From assembly GCA_046350655.1 (NCBI GenBank), contig JAXMAB010000010.1, positions 268,283 to 332,282 on the forward strand: 64,000 nucleotides of DNA, written 5' to 3'. This DNA comes from JAEUHO01 sp046350655. Its GTDB lineage: Bacteria > Planctomycetota > PLA2 > JAEUHO01. The notes beneath the pieces were generated by a model. That model worked only from the letters and a program-made list of their open reading frames with translations, was not told the origin of the DNA and did no database searches. Made by a program: the position numbers and the translations under genes. Below are positions 7,139 through 16,051 of this stretch, one piece after another (position 1 is the first letter of the stretch; every line of letters begins with the position of its first letter).

Positions 7139-8989
7139 CTACTTCTTCGCGTCGCGGGCCGCGATCCAGCCCTTGACGATCGGGTACCACGACGACGCGT
7201 AGAAGCGGTCCACGATCTCCTGGTAGGCCGCCCAGCCCGCGGCCTCGTCGCCGGACTGCATCGCCTTGCGGCCCGCCTGCTGGCGCGCGTCGGCCTCCGG
7301 CTGGTGCTTCGCGCGCAACGCCGCGTACGCGTCCATCGCGGGCTTCGCCGCGGACGCGAACTCGAACTGCGCGCGCCAGGCGAGGAAGGCGTCGACCCAC
7401 GCGCCGCCGCCGTCCTTCGCGATGGCCGCCGCGTGCGTCGGGGCGTCGGCCTTCGCCGCCGCGTCGATGCGCGCCTCGAGCGCGGCGAGGCGCGTCGACG
7501 CCTTGCCGGCGGGGAGCGTGCGGGCGCGCCGGGCCGCGGCGATCGCGTCGCGCCAGCCGCCCTCGGCCGCGCGCGCCTCGCCGAACGTCACGAGCGCGTC
7601 CGGGTCGTCGCTCGTCAGCGCGTCGAGCCAGAGCACCGCCTCGCGGACGGGCAGCCGCGCGAACATGTGCGCCGCGGCGGCGTCGTCGAAGAGGCGCAGC
7701 GCGGGGAAGCCGTCGTCGAGGAACGCGGCGTGCGCGTACGTCGCCGACGAGAAGTCGACGATGCCGTCGTTGCGGCCGTGCACGATCGCGATCGGCACCC
7801 GGCGCTGCGCCGCGCGCACCGCCGCGTCCGCGTACGCGCGGGGCTCGGCCTGGAAGATCAGCCCGCCCGAGACGGGGAACGCGCCCGCGAAGCGCTCGGG
7901 GAAGTTCATCACGAGGCTGTACGCGAGGAACGCGCCCTGGCTGTGGCCGCCGACGAGCACCTTGCCGAGGCCGAGCTCCTTCCCGAGCTCGTCGACGGCC
8001 TCCGCCACGAGGGCCGGGCTCTGCCGGTCGGTGCCCGGGAAGCCCTGGTAGGTGCTGCGGCCCACGAAGTCGGTGTACGTGTAGTTGAACTGCGGGGCGT
8101 CGGGCGGGCTGCCGTCGACCCACGTCTCGCCGTCGATGCCGAGCAGCACGAAGCGCTTCGCGAGGTCGGGCCACGCGCCCGCGACGGTGTGGACGTAGGC
8201 CTTCGAGGTCATGTTGCTGCCGTGCAGCAGCAGGAGGCACGGCGCGCCCTTCCCCGCGGGCGGGCTCTCGGGCCACCGCACGTGGTACGCGAGCGACGCC
8301 GACGTCAGCCCGTCCACGACCGCGCCGGCCTTCGGCTTCGCCTTGCGCGCGTGCCCCGCGAGCGGGGTCCCGAACATCGCCCACGCGCCGCCCTGGCCGT
8401 CCGTCGTCGTGACGCCCGCGAACGACTTCCTGTCGGCCGCGAGCTCGAGCCAGCCGGCGCCCGCGAAGGTCGGCCCCTTCCACCGCAGCGTCAGCCGCCG
8501 GCCCTTCACCTCGCCGGTCACGTCGACGGGGCCGCGGAACGGGTAGCGCCCCTCGACCTTCGCGCCGCTCTGCGTGATCACGAACGGCCCGCGCTCGGTG
8601 ATCCACGTCCCCGCGAAGCTCGCGACCGCGCCGGCCTCGGCCTTCGGGTCCTGCCGCACGAGGTTCCACGTCCCGCGGTTCCCGTTCGGCCACGCGTACG
8701 TCCCGCGCAGCACCGTGCCGGTCGCGTTCGCCTCGAACGTCGCCTCGCCCTTCGCGGGGCCGCCCTCGTCGAGCGTCGCCTTCAGCGTCCGCCCCGCGCG
8801 CGTGCCCGCGAGCCGGAACCGTCCGCCGTCGCCGTACGTCCCCTCGACCGCGTCGCCCTTCGACGTCACCTGCACCGCGCCGAACGTGCCCCACCACGTG
8901 CCCGTGAGGTCGGGGCTCTTCTCCTCCGCGCGGGCCGGCCGCGCGCCCAGGACGACGACGAGCCACACGACGATCGCGGCGTGACGCAC
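7139..8989 (-). CDS. Secreted alpha/beta hydrolase with an N-terminal beta domain
   Basis: A 616-residue exported protein with a signal peptide (MRHAAIVVWLVVVLGARPARA). Residues 25-215 hold two similar beta-rich segments beginning with LTGTWWGTFG and FAGTWITERG, lipocalin- or FN3-like in character. An alpha/beta hydrolase domain follows (about 230-470) with LLLLHGSN for the oxyanion region, nucleophile Ser350 in GGHSQGA, the acid in GRNDGIVD and a His in AAAHMF. The last 150 residues are helical and tetratricopeptide-like. It is probably an esterase or feruloyl-esterase-like enzyme acting outside the cytoplasm. The substrate is unknown. Confidence 0.78.
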   Translation of the reverse strand: MRHAAIVVWLVVVLGARPARAEEKSPDLTGTWWGTFGAVQVTSKGDAVEGTYGDGGRFRLAGTRAGRTLKATLDEGGPAKGEATFEANATGTVLRGTYAWPNGNRGTWNLVRQDPKAEAGAVASFAGTWITERGPFVITQSGAKVEGRYPFRGPVDVTGEVKGRRLTLRWKGPTFAGAGWLELAADRKSFAGVTTTDGQGGAWAMFGTPLAGHARKAKPKAGAVVDGLTSASLAYHVRWPESPPAGKGAPCLLLLHGSNMTSKAYVHTVAGAWPDLAKRFVLLGIDGETWVDGSPPDAPQFNYTYTDFVGRSTYQGFPGTDRQSPALVAEAVDELGKELGLGKVLVGGHSQGAFLAYSLVMNFPERFAGAFPVSGGLIFQAEPRAYADAAVRAAQRRVPIAIVHGRNDGIVDFSSATYAHAAFLDDGFPALRLFDDAAAAHMFARLPVREAVLWLDALTSDDPDALVTFGEARAAEGGWRDAIAAARRARTLPAGKASTRLAALEARIDAAAKADAPTHAAAIAKDGGGAWVDAFLAWRAQFEFASAAKPAMDAYAALRAKHQPEADARQQAGRKAMQSGDEAAGWAAYQEIVDRFYASSWYPIVKGWIAARDAKK

Positions 8990-9131
8990 GGCGGCCTCCG
9001 GCCCTCGGGGGGCTCCACGATCCCCCTACGATGCCGTGGACCGCGGGATCGGTTCACGCGCGATCCGCGCGCCGGGGGCTTCCCGCCGTCGCGGGTCCGT
9101 GGTTCGCTGCGGGCCCCCCGAGGACCGACCC

Positions 9132-9815
9132 ATGGCGAAGCAGACGAAGCCCCCGGCGAAGGACCGCGAGGCCCGGCCGCCGACGAAGACGAAGCCCGCC
9201 GCCCGCACGCCGGCCGCCGCGCCGAAGGCGACGGCGCGGAAGGCCGCGCCCGCACAGGGGGCGGCCGCGAAGCGCACGGTGGCGAAGGGCACGGTGGCGA
9301 AGGGCACGGCGGCGAAGGGCGCGGCTGCGAGAGACACTGCGCCGAAGGCCGCCGGTCGCCCCGCGACGGTCGAGGCCTACCTCGCCGCGCTGCCGCCGGA
9401 CCGGCGGGCCGCGGTCGCCGCGGTCCGCGACGCCGTGAACCGGGCGCTGCCCGCGGGGTACGAGGAAGGGATCGCGTACGGGATGATCGGGTGGCACGTG
9501 CCGCACCGCCTCTACCCGGCCGGGTACCACTGCGACCCGAAGCAGCCGCTCCCGTTCGCGGGCCTCGCGTCGCAGAAGGGCCACATGTCGCTGCACCTGA
9601 TGGCGGTCTATCTCGACCCGCCGCGGCGCGACGCGTTCGTCGACGCGTGGAAGCGGACGGGCAAGAAGCTCGACATGGGCGCGGCGTGCGTGCGGTTCAA
9701 GGCGGTGGACGACCTCGCCCTCGACGTGATCACCGACGCGATCGCGGCGATCCCCGTGACGACGTACGTCGCGGCCTACGACGCGATCCGCAGCCGGGGG
9801 GCGAAGCGCGGGTGA
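9132..9815 (+). CDS. DUF1801 protein with a Lys/Ala-rich N-terminal tail
   Basis: A 227-residue protein. The C-terminal 140 residues are DUF1801-like (EAYLAALPPDRRAAVAAVRDAVN, YEEGIAYGMIGWHVP, GHMSLHLMAVYLD, LDMGAACVRFKAVDDL), a fold related to iron-chaperone/YdhG-like proteins of unclear role. The first 75 residues are a disordered, basic Ala/Lys/Pro tail with short direct repeats of the type VAKGT, like histone-H1-like tails, and might bind nucleic acid. A palindrome-family copy is read in frame at 9161-9182 (encoding DREARPP). The start is the ATG at 9132. Confidence 0.82.
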   Translation: MAKQTKPPAKDREARPPTKTKPAARTPAAAPKATARKAAPAQGAAAKRTVAKGTVAKGTAAKGAAARDTAPKAAGRPATVEAYLAALPPDRRAAVAAVRDAVNRALPAGYEEGIAYGMIGWHVPHRLYPAGYHCDPKQPLPFAGLASQKGHMSLHLMAVYLDPPRRDAFVDAWKRTGKKLDMGAACVRFKAVDDLALDVITDAIAAIPVTTYVAAYDAIRSRGAKRG

Positions 9816-9936
9816 CGGCCGGCGCGCCCGCGGGAGCGCCAAGGACGGTTCGGTCCCGCGCCCGCGAGCGAGCCGGTCGGCCGGTCGGTAGGATGCCGCC
9901 ACGTCCCGAGCGCACGGGGCGCGGCAGGAGGTCTCG

Positions 9937-11403
9937 ATGCGGATCCACGGACGCGGGTGGTGGTCGGCGGTGGCGTTGGCCGTCGTCTGCGGGCTCGGCA
10001 GCGTCCCCGGTCGCGCCCCGACGGCGTCCGCCGAGGAGCCCGCCGCCGCGAAGCTGACCCCCGCGCAGCTGAAGGAGCTGGTCGGCCCCGTCGCGCTCTA
10101 CCCCGACGCGGTGCTGTCGTCGCTGCTGCCCGCCACGACGTTCCCCCTCGACGTCGTCGGGGCCGCGCGTTGGCTCGACGCGCAGGGCGGCACCACGGAG
10201 GCCGTGCCCGAGGACCGCGGCTGGGACGGCAGCGTCCAGGCGCTCGTCCAGTACCCGGACGTCCTCAAGTGGCTCAACGACAACCTCGACTGGATGGAGC
10301 AGATGGGGAGCGCCGTCGCCACCCAGCAGGGCGAGGTGCTCCAGGCGATCCAGGACTTCCGCCGCGAGGCGAAGGACGCGGGCAACCTCGTCACGGGCGA
10401 GCAGCTGACCGTGAAGGAGGAGCCGGCCCCCGAGGCGCCCGCGGGCACCACCGTCATCGTCATCCAGCCGACGAACCCGCAGGTCGTGTACGTGCCCGTC
10501 TACGATCCCGTGGTCGTCACGCGTCCGGTGTACGGGCCGCCGCAGCCGCTGCTCGAGTTCACCCTCGGCTTCGCCATCGGCGTCGCCGGCGCGTGGGCGT
10601 GGCACGAGATCGGCTGGGGCTGGTGGGACTGGCACCACCACAACGGCTACTACGGCGGCATCTACGTCCACAACGACATCCACTACTGGGGCCGCCCGCG
10701 CCCGCCGGGCTGGTACGCCGGCCCGAACCGCCCCGGCTACTGGCGCCCGCCGCCGACGTACCGCCCGCGGCCCGTGCCGTACGGCGGCTACCCGGTGGTG
10801 CGCCCGTCCCACCCGCGCCCCGTCTACCCCGCGGTCCGCCCGGGGACGACGCGGCCGGTCGTGCCGCCCCCGACGACGCGTCCGGGCTACGAGCACCGTC
10901 CGCACACGCCCTCGCCCACGCCGACGCCGTACCCGACGAAGCCGAAGTACGGCAAGCCGGGCGCCGTCGACCCCGGCTACGGCAAGCCTCCGCCGGTGGA
11001 CCCCGGCTACGGCAAGCCCGCGCCGGTCGATTCCGGGTACGGCAAGCCGGGCCACAAGCCCGTCACGCCGACGCCCCCGATGGTCTCGCCGCAGCCCGTG
11101 CCCGCCAAGGGGTACGACCCGGCCTCGCACCGCGGCAAGGACAGCCTCCACAAGACGCCGCAGCCGACGCCGCAGCCGACGCCGGTCCCGCACCGCAAGC
11201 CGACCCCGACGCCGACCCCGCAGCCGCAGCCGGTGCCGCAGGTGCCGAAGGTCAAGCCCGCGCCGCAGCCGGTCCCGCCGACGAAGCTGCACCCGACCCC
11301 CGCGCCGCAGACGCGCGACTGGTCGAATCGCGGCAAGCAGAGCAAGCCGAAGCCGACGCCCACCCCGACGCCGACGCCCCCGCCCCCGAAGAAGAAGCGC
11401 TGA
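9937..11403 (+). CDS. DUF3300 family exported protein with a proline-rich tail
   Basis: A 488-residue exported protein with a signal peptide ending near ASAEE. The DUF3300 domain (residues about 38-190) is clear from LKELVGPVALYPDAVLSSLLPATTFPLDVV, DGSVQALVQYPDVLKWLNDNLDWM and NPQVVYVPVYDPVVV. A Trp/His/Tyr-rich hydrophobic stretch (about 205-260) and a long Pro/Lys/Thr-rich tail with short tandem repeats such as YGKP follow. The family has no settled function and is thought to sit in the envelope. The gene lies 22 bases before a DUF2950 gene. These two families are often found side by side, which supports an operon. Confidence 0.88.
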   Translation: MRIHGRGWWSAVALAVVCGLGSVPGRAPTASAEEPAAAKLTPAQLKELVGPVALYPDAVLSSLLPATTFPLDVVGAARWLDAQGGTTEAVPEDRGWDGSVQALVQYPDVLKWLNDNLDWMEQMGSAVATQQGEVLQAIQDFRREAKDAGNLVTGEQLTVKEEPAPEAPAGTTVIVIQPTNPQVVYVPVYDPVVVTRPVYGPPQPLLEFTLGFAIGVAGAWAWHEIGWGWWDWHHHNGYYGGIYVHNDIHYWGRPRPPGWYAGPNRPGYWRPPPTYRPRPVPYGGYPVVRPSHPRPVYPAVRPGTTRPVVPPPTTRPGYEHRPHTPSPTPTPYPTKPKYGKPGAVDPGYGKPPPVDPGYGKPAPVDSGYGKPGHKPVTPTPPMVSPQPVPAKGYDPASHRGKDSLHKTPQPTPQPTPVPHRKPTPTPTPQPQPVPQVPKVKPAPQPVPPTKLHPTPAPQTRDWSNRGKQSKPKPTPTPTPTPPPPKKKR

Positions 11404-11425
11404 CCCGCGCCCCCGGAGCCTCCCG

Positions 11426-12418
11426 ATGAACCGTTCCACCGTCGCCCTGGCCCTCCTCCTCGGGGCGGCCTCGTTCGCCTCCGCCCGCGCGTTCGCGGGC
11501 GACGAAGCCCCCTCCGGCGCCGCCCCGGTCCCGGCGGTCCGCTCGTTCGCGACGCCCCAGGACGCCGCGAACGCCCTGGCCGATGCGTTCGAGAAGAACG
11601 ACGACCAGGCCCTGCGGCTCGTCCTCGGGGCCGGCAGCGAGGACCTCGTCGAGAAGGGGTCGGACCCCGTCGTCGCGTCGAGCCGCAAGGCGATGGCGAC
11701 CGACGTCAAGACGAAGCTCGGCACCGACGTCGGCGACGACGGCCGCGTGACGCTCCTGCTCGGGGACGAGGGCTGGCCGTTCCCGATCCCGCTGCTCAAG
11801 GTCGGCGAGCGGTACACGTTCGACGTCGCCGCGGGCCGCGAGGAGGTGCTCGCGCGCCAGATCGGGCGCCACGAGCTCGAGGTGATCGGGCTCTGCCGGA
11901 CGTACGTCGACCTGCAGGCCGCGTACGCCGCGAAGGACCGCGACGACGACGAGGTCCGCGAATACGCCCAGCGCATCCTCTCGTCGGAGGGGAAACACGA
12001 CGGGCTCTACTGGCCCGACTCGACCGACGACGACCCGTCGCCGCTCGGCGTGGCGCTCGTCCCGCTGAAGTCGGCGGGCCAGGACGCGCGCAGCCCGTAC
12101 GCGGGCTACTTCTGGCGCATCCTCAAGGGGCAGGGGGCCGAGGCCCCGGGCGGCGCCCACTCCTACGTCATCAACGGCAACATGATCGCGGGCTTCGCGC
12201 TCGTGGCCGTGCCGGCGGAGTACGGCAAGACGGGCATCATGACCTTCCTCGTCAGCCACCACGGCAAGGTCTTCCAGAAGGACCTCGGCGAGAAGTCGCT
12301 CGACGTGGCCCGTGCGATGGACGTCTACGACCCCGACGAGACCTGGACCGAGGTCAAGCCCGGCGAGGAGATCCTCCCCGCGGGCGGCGCGTCGGTCGCC
12401 CCGCTCCCGGGGAAGTGA
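11426..12418 (+). CDS. DUF2950 family exported protein
   Basis: A 330-residue protein with a signal peptide (MNRSTVALALLLGAASFASARAFA). It has family marks FATPQDAANALADAFEKNDDQALRLVLG, LLKVGERYTFDVAAGREEVL, IGRHELEVIGLCRTYVDLQ, DGLYWP, PYAGYFWRILKGQG and YGKTGIMTFLVSHHGKVFQKDLG. DUF2950 proteins are exported and of unknown biochemical role. They commonly follow DUF3300 genes, as here. A 14-bp perfect hairpin starts 21 bases after the stop and probably ends the operon. Confidence 0.9.
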   Translation: MNRSTVALALLLGAASFASARAFAGDEAPSGAAPVPAVRSFATPQDAANALADAFEKNDDQALRLVLGAGSEDLVEKGSDPVVASSRKAMATDVKTKLGTDVGDDGRVTLLLGDEGWPFPIPLLKVGERYTFDVAAGREEVLARQIGRHELEVIGLCRTYVDLQAAYAAKDRDDDEVREYAQRILSSEGKHDGLYWPDSTDDDPSPLGVALVPLKSAGQDARSPYAGYFWRILKGQGAEAPGGAHSYVINGNMIAGFALVAVPAEYGKTGIMTFLVSHHGKVFQKDLGEKSLDVARAMDVYDPDETWTEVKPGEEILPAGGASVAPLPGK

Positions 12419-12438
12419 TCCCCCTTCCGGTCCCTCGA

Positions 12439-12470
12439 GACGGCGCCGCGGGTCGTCCCGCGGCGCCGTC
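12439..12470 (+). terminator. Hairpin after the DUF3300-DUF2950 operon
   Basis: A perfect 14-bp stem GACGGCGCCGCGGG / CCCGCGGCGCCGTC with loop TCGT, 21 bases after the DUF2950 stop. There is no T-run, as in many very GC-rich genomes, so termination activity is inferred. Confidence 0.65.
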
Positions 12471-12505
12471 GTCCTGGACGGGGCCCCCGCGGCCGTCGTG
12501 CCGCG

Positions 12506-13348
12506 TCACGTCGGGCCGGCCCACCCCGCGAGGCGCGCGAGCAGCCACCAGACCGCGCGCCCGACCCGCTGGGCGCCGTCGTCGTTCAGGTGGCCGCCCG
12601 CGTCGCGCGCGTACCCCTCGAAGAGCTTCTCGCCGCCGCCCGGGTGCGTGACCGCCTTCCCGTCGGGGGCGTGGCTCTCGAGGTCGGCGACGTCGAGCAG
12701 CGCCTGGCCGTGCTCGCGCACGTGGGCCCGGATCAGGTCGTTCAGCGCGGTCCGACGGTCGGCGCACCGGGCGGGCTGGGGGACCGGCACCGTCCACCAC
12801 ACGAAGCGCACCTTCGGGTACGCCGCCGCGAGCTCCTCGTACGCGGCCTTCCAGCGCGCGAAGATCGCCTTCGGGTCCGACCGCTCCGTCAGGTCGGCGT
12901 AGCAGAGCTTCATCATCGCGACGTCGACGTGGTCGCCGAACTCGTCGCGGACCCGCGCCGCGAACGCGTCCACCTTGCCGAGCGCGTCGCCGTTCTGCCC
13001 GAGCACGAACTCGCCGATGCCCCGGTTCCGCGCGAACCACGCGGCGCGCACCATGGGCTGCACCGCGACGGCGTACCGGTCCGCGTCGGCCTCGGCCAGC
13101 AGCCGGAGGCCGCGCAGCACGTCGAACCCGACGGACTGGTGCCCGAAGAGCACGCGGAGCCCGCGCGCGGCCTTCAGCGCGTCCTCCGGCACGACGTCGT
13201 CCTTCGCGTCCACGCACGCGTGGTCCACGACGATCGCGGGCGGGACCTTCTTGCGGGCGGGCTCGGCGCGGGCCTCGCGTGCCGACGGGTCGCCTCCGAG
13301 GCTCCCGAGGAGGACGACGCACGCGAGCAGCGGGGCGTGGGGACGCAC
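12506..13348 (-). CDS. Secreted SGNH-hydrolase-like protein
   Basis: A 280-residue exported protein. The GTG at 13348 is chosen because GGAGGTG precedes it closely and it gives a clean signal peptide (VRPHAPLLACVVLLGSLGG, cleaved near EARA). The body starts a GDSL-like core with LRVLFGHQSVGFDVLRGL, has FVWWTVPVPQPA in mid-domain, and ends with GHLNDDGAQRVGRAVWWLL, which resembles the last SGNH block with its catalytic His. This suggests an esterase or lipase-type fold. The usual GDS-L serine motif is not present in textbook form, so activity is uncertain. Confidence 0.62.
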   Translation of the reverse strand: MRPHAPLLACVVLLGSLGGDPSAREARAEPARKKVPPAIVVDHACVDAKDDVVPEDALKAARGLRVLFGHQSVGFDVLRGLRLLAEADADRYAVAVQPMVRAAWFARNRGIGEFVLGQNGDALGKVDAFAARVRDEFGDHVDVAMMKLCYADLTERSDPKAIFARWKAAYEELAAAYPKVRFVWWTVPVPQPARCADRRTALNDLIRAHVREHGQALLDVADLESHAPDGKAVTHPGGGEKLFEGYARDAGGHLNDDGAQRVGRAVWWLLARLAGWAGPT

Positions 13349-13486
13349 GGGGCACCTCCGCGGGCGCTCGGGCCCGCCGTGGGGGGCAGCCGCCGCCGGC
13401 ACGGGCCGGACGCGCCGGGCCCGCGCCGGCGCCGGGACCGCCAGTCCGCGACGGTTCCGTCGCGCGTCGTCCCGTCGGGGACGGGC

Positions 13487-14335
13487 CTACCCGCCCGTCG
13501 AGGTGCGGCGACGACGGCGCGCGGCCGCGAGCATCACGACGCAGAGGACCGCGATGGCGGCGAGGCCCGCCCAGACCTCGGTGCGCAGGCCGGGCCCGGC
13601 CGCCTCCGCCGCGTCGAGGGCTCGGCCCCCGCCGTCGAACGAGGCGACGCCGACCTGGACCAGCTTGAGCTCGGGGCCCTCGACGCCCTCGCAGCGCCAC
13701 GTGTGGGCCGTGCGTCGCACGGGCGACGCCTCCGCGACCGAGGTCGCGACCTCGAACGGCGCGGCCACCACGAGCGCGGCGGGGCCCTTCGTCGCGAAGA
13801 CCTCCTTCTTCCGCGCCCGCGGCAACGCCGCCGCGCGCGCCGCGTCGTCGAGCGACCGCTGCGGCAGGAGCGCCACGGTGACGCTGCCGAACACGGGCAC
13901 GTCCTTCGCCGACGGGTCGAGCGGGCGCAGGCCGGTCGTGCTGACGTCGGAGTCACGGCCGAACTTCGACGCGTCGAGGAACGCGACGTACCACGCCGTC
14001 GTCGCGTCCGACGCACCGCCGACGGGGGCGCCGCGCGGCGGGACCCAGGTGGAGGGGCCGGGCGTGGGCCGCTCGCCGCCGCCGTTCAGCGCGCGGACCG
14101 TCGGTGCCCAGGCCGCGTCGCCGACCTCGCGCGCGGCGAGGGCCTCCCAGGTGTCGTCGTCCCGCGCGGCGACCGGTCGCGCGAGCCGACCCGCGAGCGG
14201 ACCCCATTCGATGGTCGCCGTCGCCTGCACGGGCGCGGTGCCGGGCGCCGGGACGTCGGCGCGCGACGTCGCGGGCGCGACCCCGAGGGCGAGCACCGAC
14301 CCGACGACGACGCGCAGCGCGAGCGAGCGGGCCAT
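13487..14335 (-). CDS. Exported single-pass protein with a LysM-like domain
   Basis: A 282-residue protein with a signal peptide (ARSLALRVVVGSVLALGV, ending near ATSRA). Residues about 58-100 (DDTWEALAAREVGDAAWAP, LNGGG, STWVPP) look like a LysM module, which would bind peptidoglycan. The centre is unrecognised. A C-terminal helix (EVWAGLAAIAVLCVVMLAAA) followed by RRRRR anchors it in the membrane, leaving the bulk outside. The start is the ATG at 14335 with GGGAGGTG upstream. The LysM call is by eye and moderate. Confidence 0.6.
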   Translation of the reverse strand: MARSLALRVVVGSVLALGVAPATSRADVPAPGTAPVQATATIEWGPLAGRLARPVAARDDDTWEALAAREVGDAAWAPTVRALNGGGERPTPGPSTWVPPRGAPVGGASDATTAWYVAFLDASKFGRDSDVSTTGLRPLDPSAKDVPVFGSVTVALLPQRSLDDAARAAALPRARKKEVFATKGPAALVVAAPFEVATSVAEASPVRRTAHTWRCEGVEGPELKLVQVGVASFDGGGRALDAAEAAGPGLRTEVWAGLAAIAVLCVVMLAAARRRRRTSTGG

Positions 14336-14485
14336 GGCGCCACCTCCCGGCGCATCGTAGCCGAAGCGACGTCGGCGCGTCGGCGCCGCAACTTCCGGCG
14401 CACGGACCGGGTCGGTGCGACGTACGATGGCCGACCGTCCCGGGAGCCGGTTCCCGGGGTCCCGCAACGTCCTACGAGGTGTCCC

Positions 14486-14590
14486 GTGGCCAAGGGTCAG
14501 GTCAAGCAGTCGAAGAACAACAAGCCGAAGCTCACCGTGAAGGAGAAGTTCGCGAAGAAGGCGGCCAAGAAGGCCGCCAAGATGAAGTAG
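14486..14590 (+). CDS. 34-residue Lys-rich protein
   Basis: A short frame starting at GTG 14486, with GAGGT a few bases upstream, encodes a protein beginning VAKGQVKQSKNNKPKLTVKE and ending KKAAKKAAKMK. It has about 40 percent Lys, no hydrophobic stretch and a likely helical tail. Small proteins starting with MAKGQ...NNKPK are annotated in many bacteria without a known role; nucleic-acid binding is a reasonable guess. Lys-AAG codons are used throughout, and the composition differs strongly from the surrounding intergenic DNA, which supports it being real. Confidence 0.62.
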   Translation: MAKGQVKQSKNNKPKLTVKEKFAKKAAKKAAKMK

Positions 14591-14599
14591 CGCGCCCGC

Positions 14600-14711
14600 G
14601 GTGTTCCCGAGGGCGCGCGCCCGAAGATCGCGCCCGCCGGTGCTCCTGGGGCGCGCGCCCGAAGGCGCGCCCGGAGTGCTCCTGGGGACGCGCCCGAAGG
14701 CGCGCCCGGAG
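14600..14711 (+). repeat. Three-unit tandem array, about 36-40 bp per unit
   Basis: Units of the form TGCTCCTGGGGCGCGCGCCC followed by GAAGGCGCGCCCGGAG occur three times between the small basic gene and the beta-helix gene. The first unit is the most diverged. Each unit contains a short palindrome (GGGCGCGCGCCC or GGCGCGCC). Confidence 0.75.
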
Positions 14712-14726
14712 TGAACGCCGAACTCG

Positions 14727-14757
14727 GCGGCCCGGCGGGTGCTCCCCGCCGGGCCGC
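14727..14757 (-). terminator. Bidirectional hairpin
   Basis: A perfect 13-bp stem GCGGCCCGGCGGG / CCCGCCGGGCCGC with a 5-base loop, lying 15 bases past the stop codon of the minus-strand beta-helix gene. No T-run. Confidence 0.55.
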
Positions 14758-14772
14758 GCTCGTGCCCGCCGT

Positions 14773-15984
14773 TCACTTCGGGAGCGCGTCCGCGCCCGCG
14801 CGGGCCGCGGGCCCGTCGCGCCGGACGCGCAGGTCGCCCGCCGCCGCGTCGCGGAAGCCGGGGTCCTTGCCGTAGACGCCGTCGTCCTCCTCGACCGGCG
14901 GGCGGACGAGCGCGCGCGTGCGCGCGGGCGCGTCCTCGCACCACCACACGTTGCGCGCGAAGCGGAACGAGGCGGGCTCCGTGCCCGGGCCCACGTTGAC
15001 GCCGCCCTCCGCCCAGCGGTCCGAGCGGAAGGCGAAGACGTTGTCGGTCACGACCCCGCCGCGCGCGGGCACGAAGCCCGGCTCGCGCGTCTCCTGCAGC
15101 ACGCGCAGCGCCCAGCGGCCCGGCAGGTAGACGGTGTTGAAGCGGAACACCGCGCCGTCCACGCCGACGAACGCGATCGGCGCGGCGCTGCCCACGAACG
15201 TGTTGCCCTCGACGACGAGGTCCTTGGCCTCGAACTTCGGCCCCTTCCACGTCTCGAGCGGCGGGCGGAAGAACGCGAGGCCCGTGCTGCCGCCGGCGTT
15301 GACCGCGCGGGCCCCGGCGTGCTCGAAGCGGTTGCGCCGGATCGTGACGTCGCGCGTCGCGCCCTTGGCCTGCACGCCCGACGCCTGGTCCGCGCCGGGC
15401 TCGTGGCGGAACGTGTTGCCCTCGATCAGGCCGCGCTGGCAGCCCACCATGTCGACCGCGGAGCCCCCGCGGCCCCAGCGCTCGACGGTGCACCCCTCGA
15501 CGCGGAAGTCCACGAGGCCGGACAGCTTGATCCCGTCGCGGTTGCCGTCCGGGCCGACGTCGCGGACCACGAGGTCGCGGAGCACGACGTGGTGGGCCGG
15601 CGTGTCCGGCGTGCCGCCGTCGTCGAAGTTGAGGCCGTTCCCGGTCGCGCCCTCGAAGACGAGGCCGCGCAGCTCGAACCACGCGGCGTCGGAGAACTGG
15701 AACCCGTTGGTGCCGCCGCGGAACACCGGCGGGTGCGCGGCGTCCTCGGCCTCGAGCACGACGGGCCGGTCCTTCGCGCCGGCGACCCCTTGGAACGCGA
15801 GGCCGCCCGCGTAGGTGCCCGGCGCGACGCGGATGCGGCGACCGGGCCTCGCGCCGGCGACGGCGGTCCGCAGGGCCTCGATCGTCCGCACGGTCGTGAC
15901 GTCGTCGGCCCGCGCGAGCGGCGCGCCCGCGCCGATCACGAGCGCCAGGAGGAGGAACGGGTGGGCGCGGCGCGGCATCGGCAT
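14773..15984 (-). CDS. Exported right-handed beta-helix protein (pectate-lyase-like)
   Basis: A 403-residue exported protein. The signal peptide is MPMPRRAHPFLLLALVIGAG, ending near ARADD. The segment TIEALRTAVAGARPGRRIRVAPGTYAGG is the classic opening of parallel beta-helix proteins. Repeating turns such as VVLRDLVVRDVG, FRVEGCTVERWG, GLIEGNTFRHEP and VTIRRNRFEHAG mark successive coils with Asn ladders. Such proteins bind or cleave polysaccharide; the catalytic residues are not evident, so a lyase is only a guess. An ATG two codons further upstream is also possible. Confidence 0.8.
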   Translation of the reverse strand: MPMPRRAHPFLLLALVIGAGAPLARADDVTTVRTIEALRTAVAGARPGRRIRVAPGTYAGGLAFQGVAGAKDRPVVLEAEDAAHPPVFRGGTNGFQFSDAAWFELRGLVFEGATGNGLNFDDGGTPDTPAHHVVLRDLVVRDVGPDGNRDGIKLSGLVDFRVEGCTVERWGRGGSAVDMVGCQRGLIEGNTFRHEPGADQASGVQAKGATRDVTIRRNRFEHAGARAVNAGGSTGLAFFRPPLETWKGPKFEAKDLVVEGNTFVGSAAPIAFVGVDGAVFRFNTVYLPGRWALRVLQETREPGFVPARGGVVTDNVFAFRSDRWAEGGVNVGPGTEPASFRFARNVWWCEDAPARTRALVRPPVEEDDGVYGKDPGFRDAAAGDLRVRRDGPAARAGADALPK

Positions 15985-16051
15985 GCGCGCGAGTCTACCG
16001 AACGCGGCTCGCCCGCGGGGCAACCCGGGCGCCGCGGCGTACGATCCACGG

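Noticed and set aside
9260..9335. Tandem repeat in the DUF1801 gene as a CRISPR-like array or minisatellite
   Set aside because: It encodes a continuous Lys/Ala-rich tail with codon-scale units and no spacers; ordinary low-complexity coding sequence.
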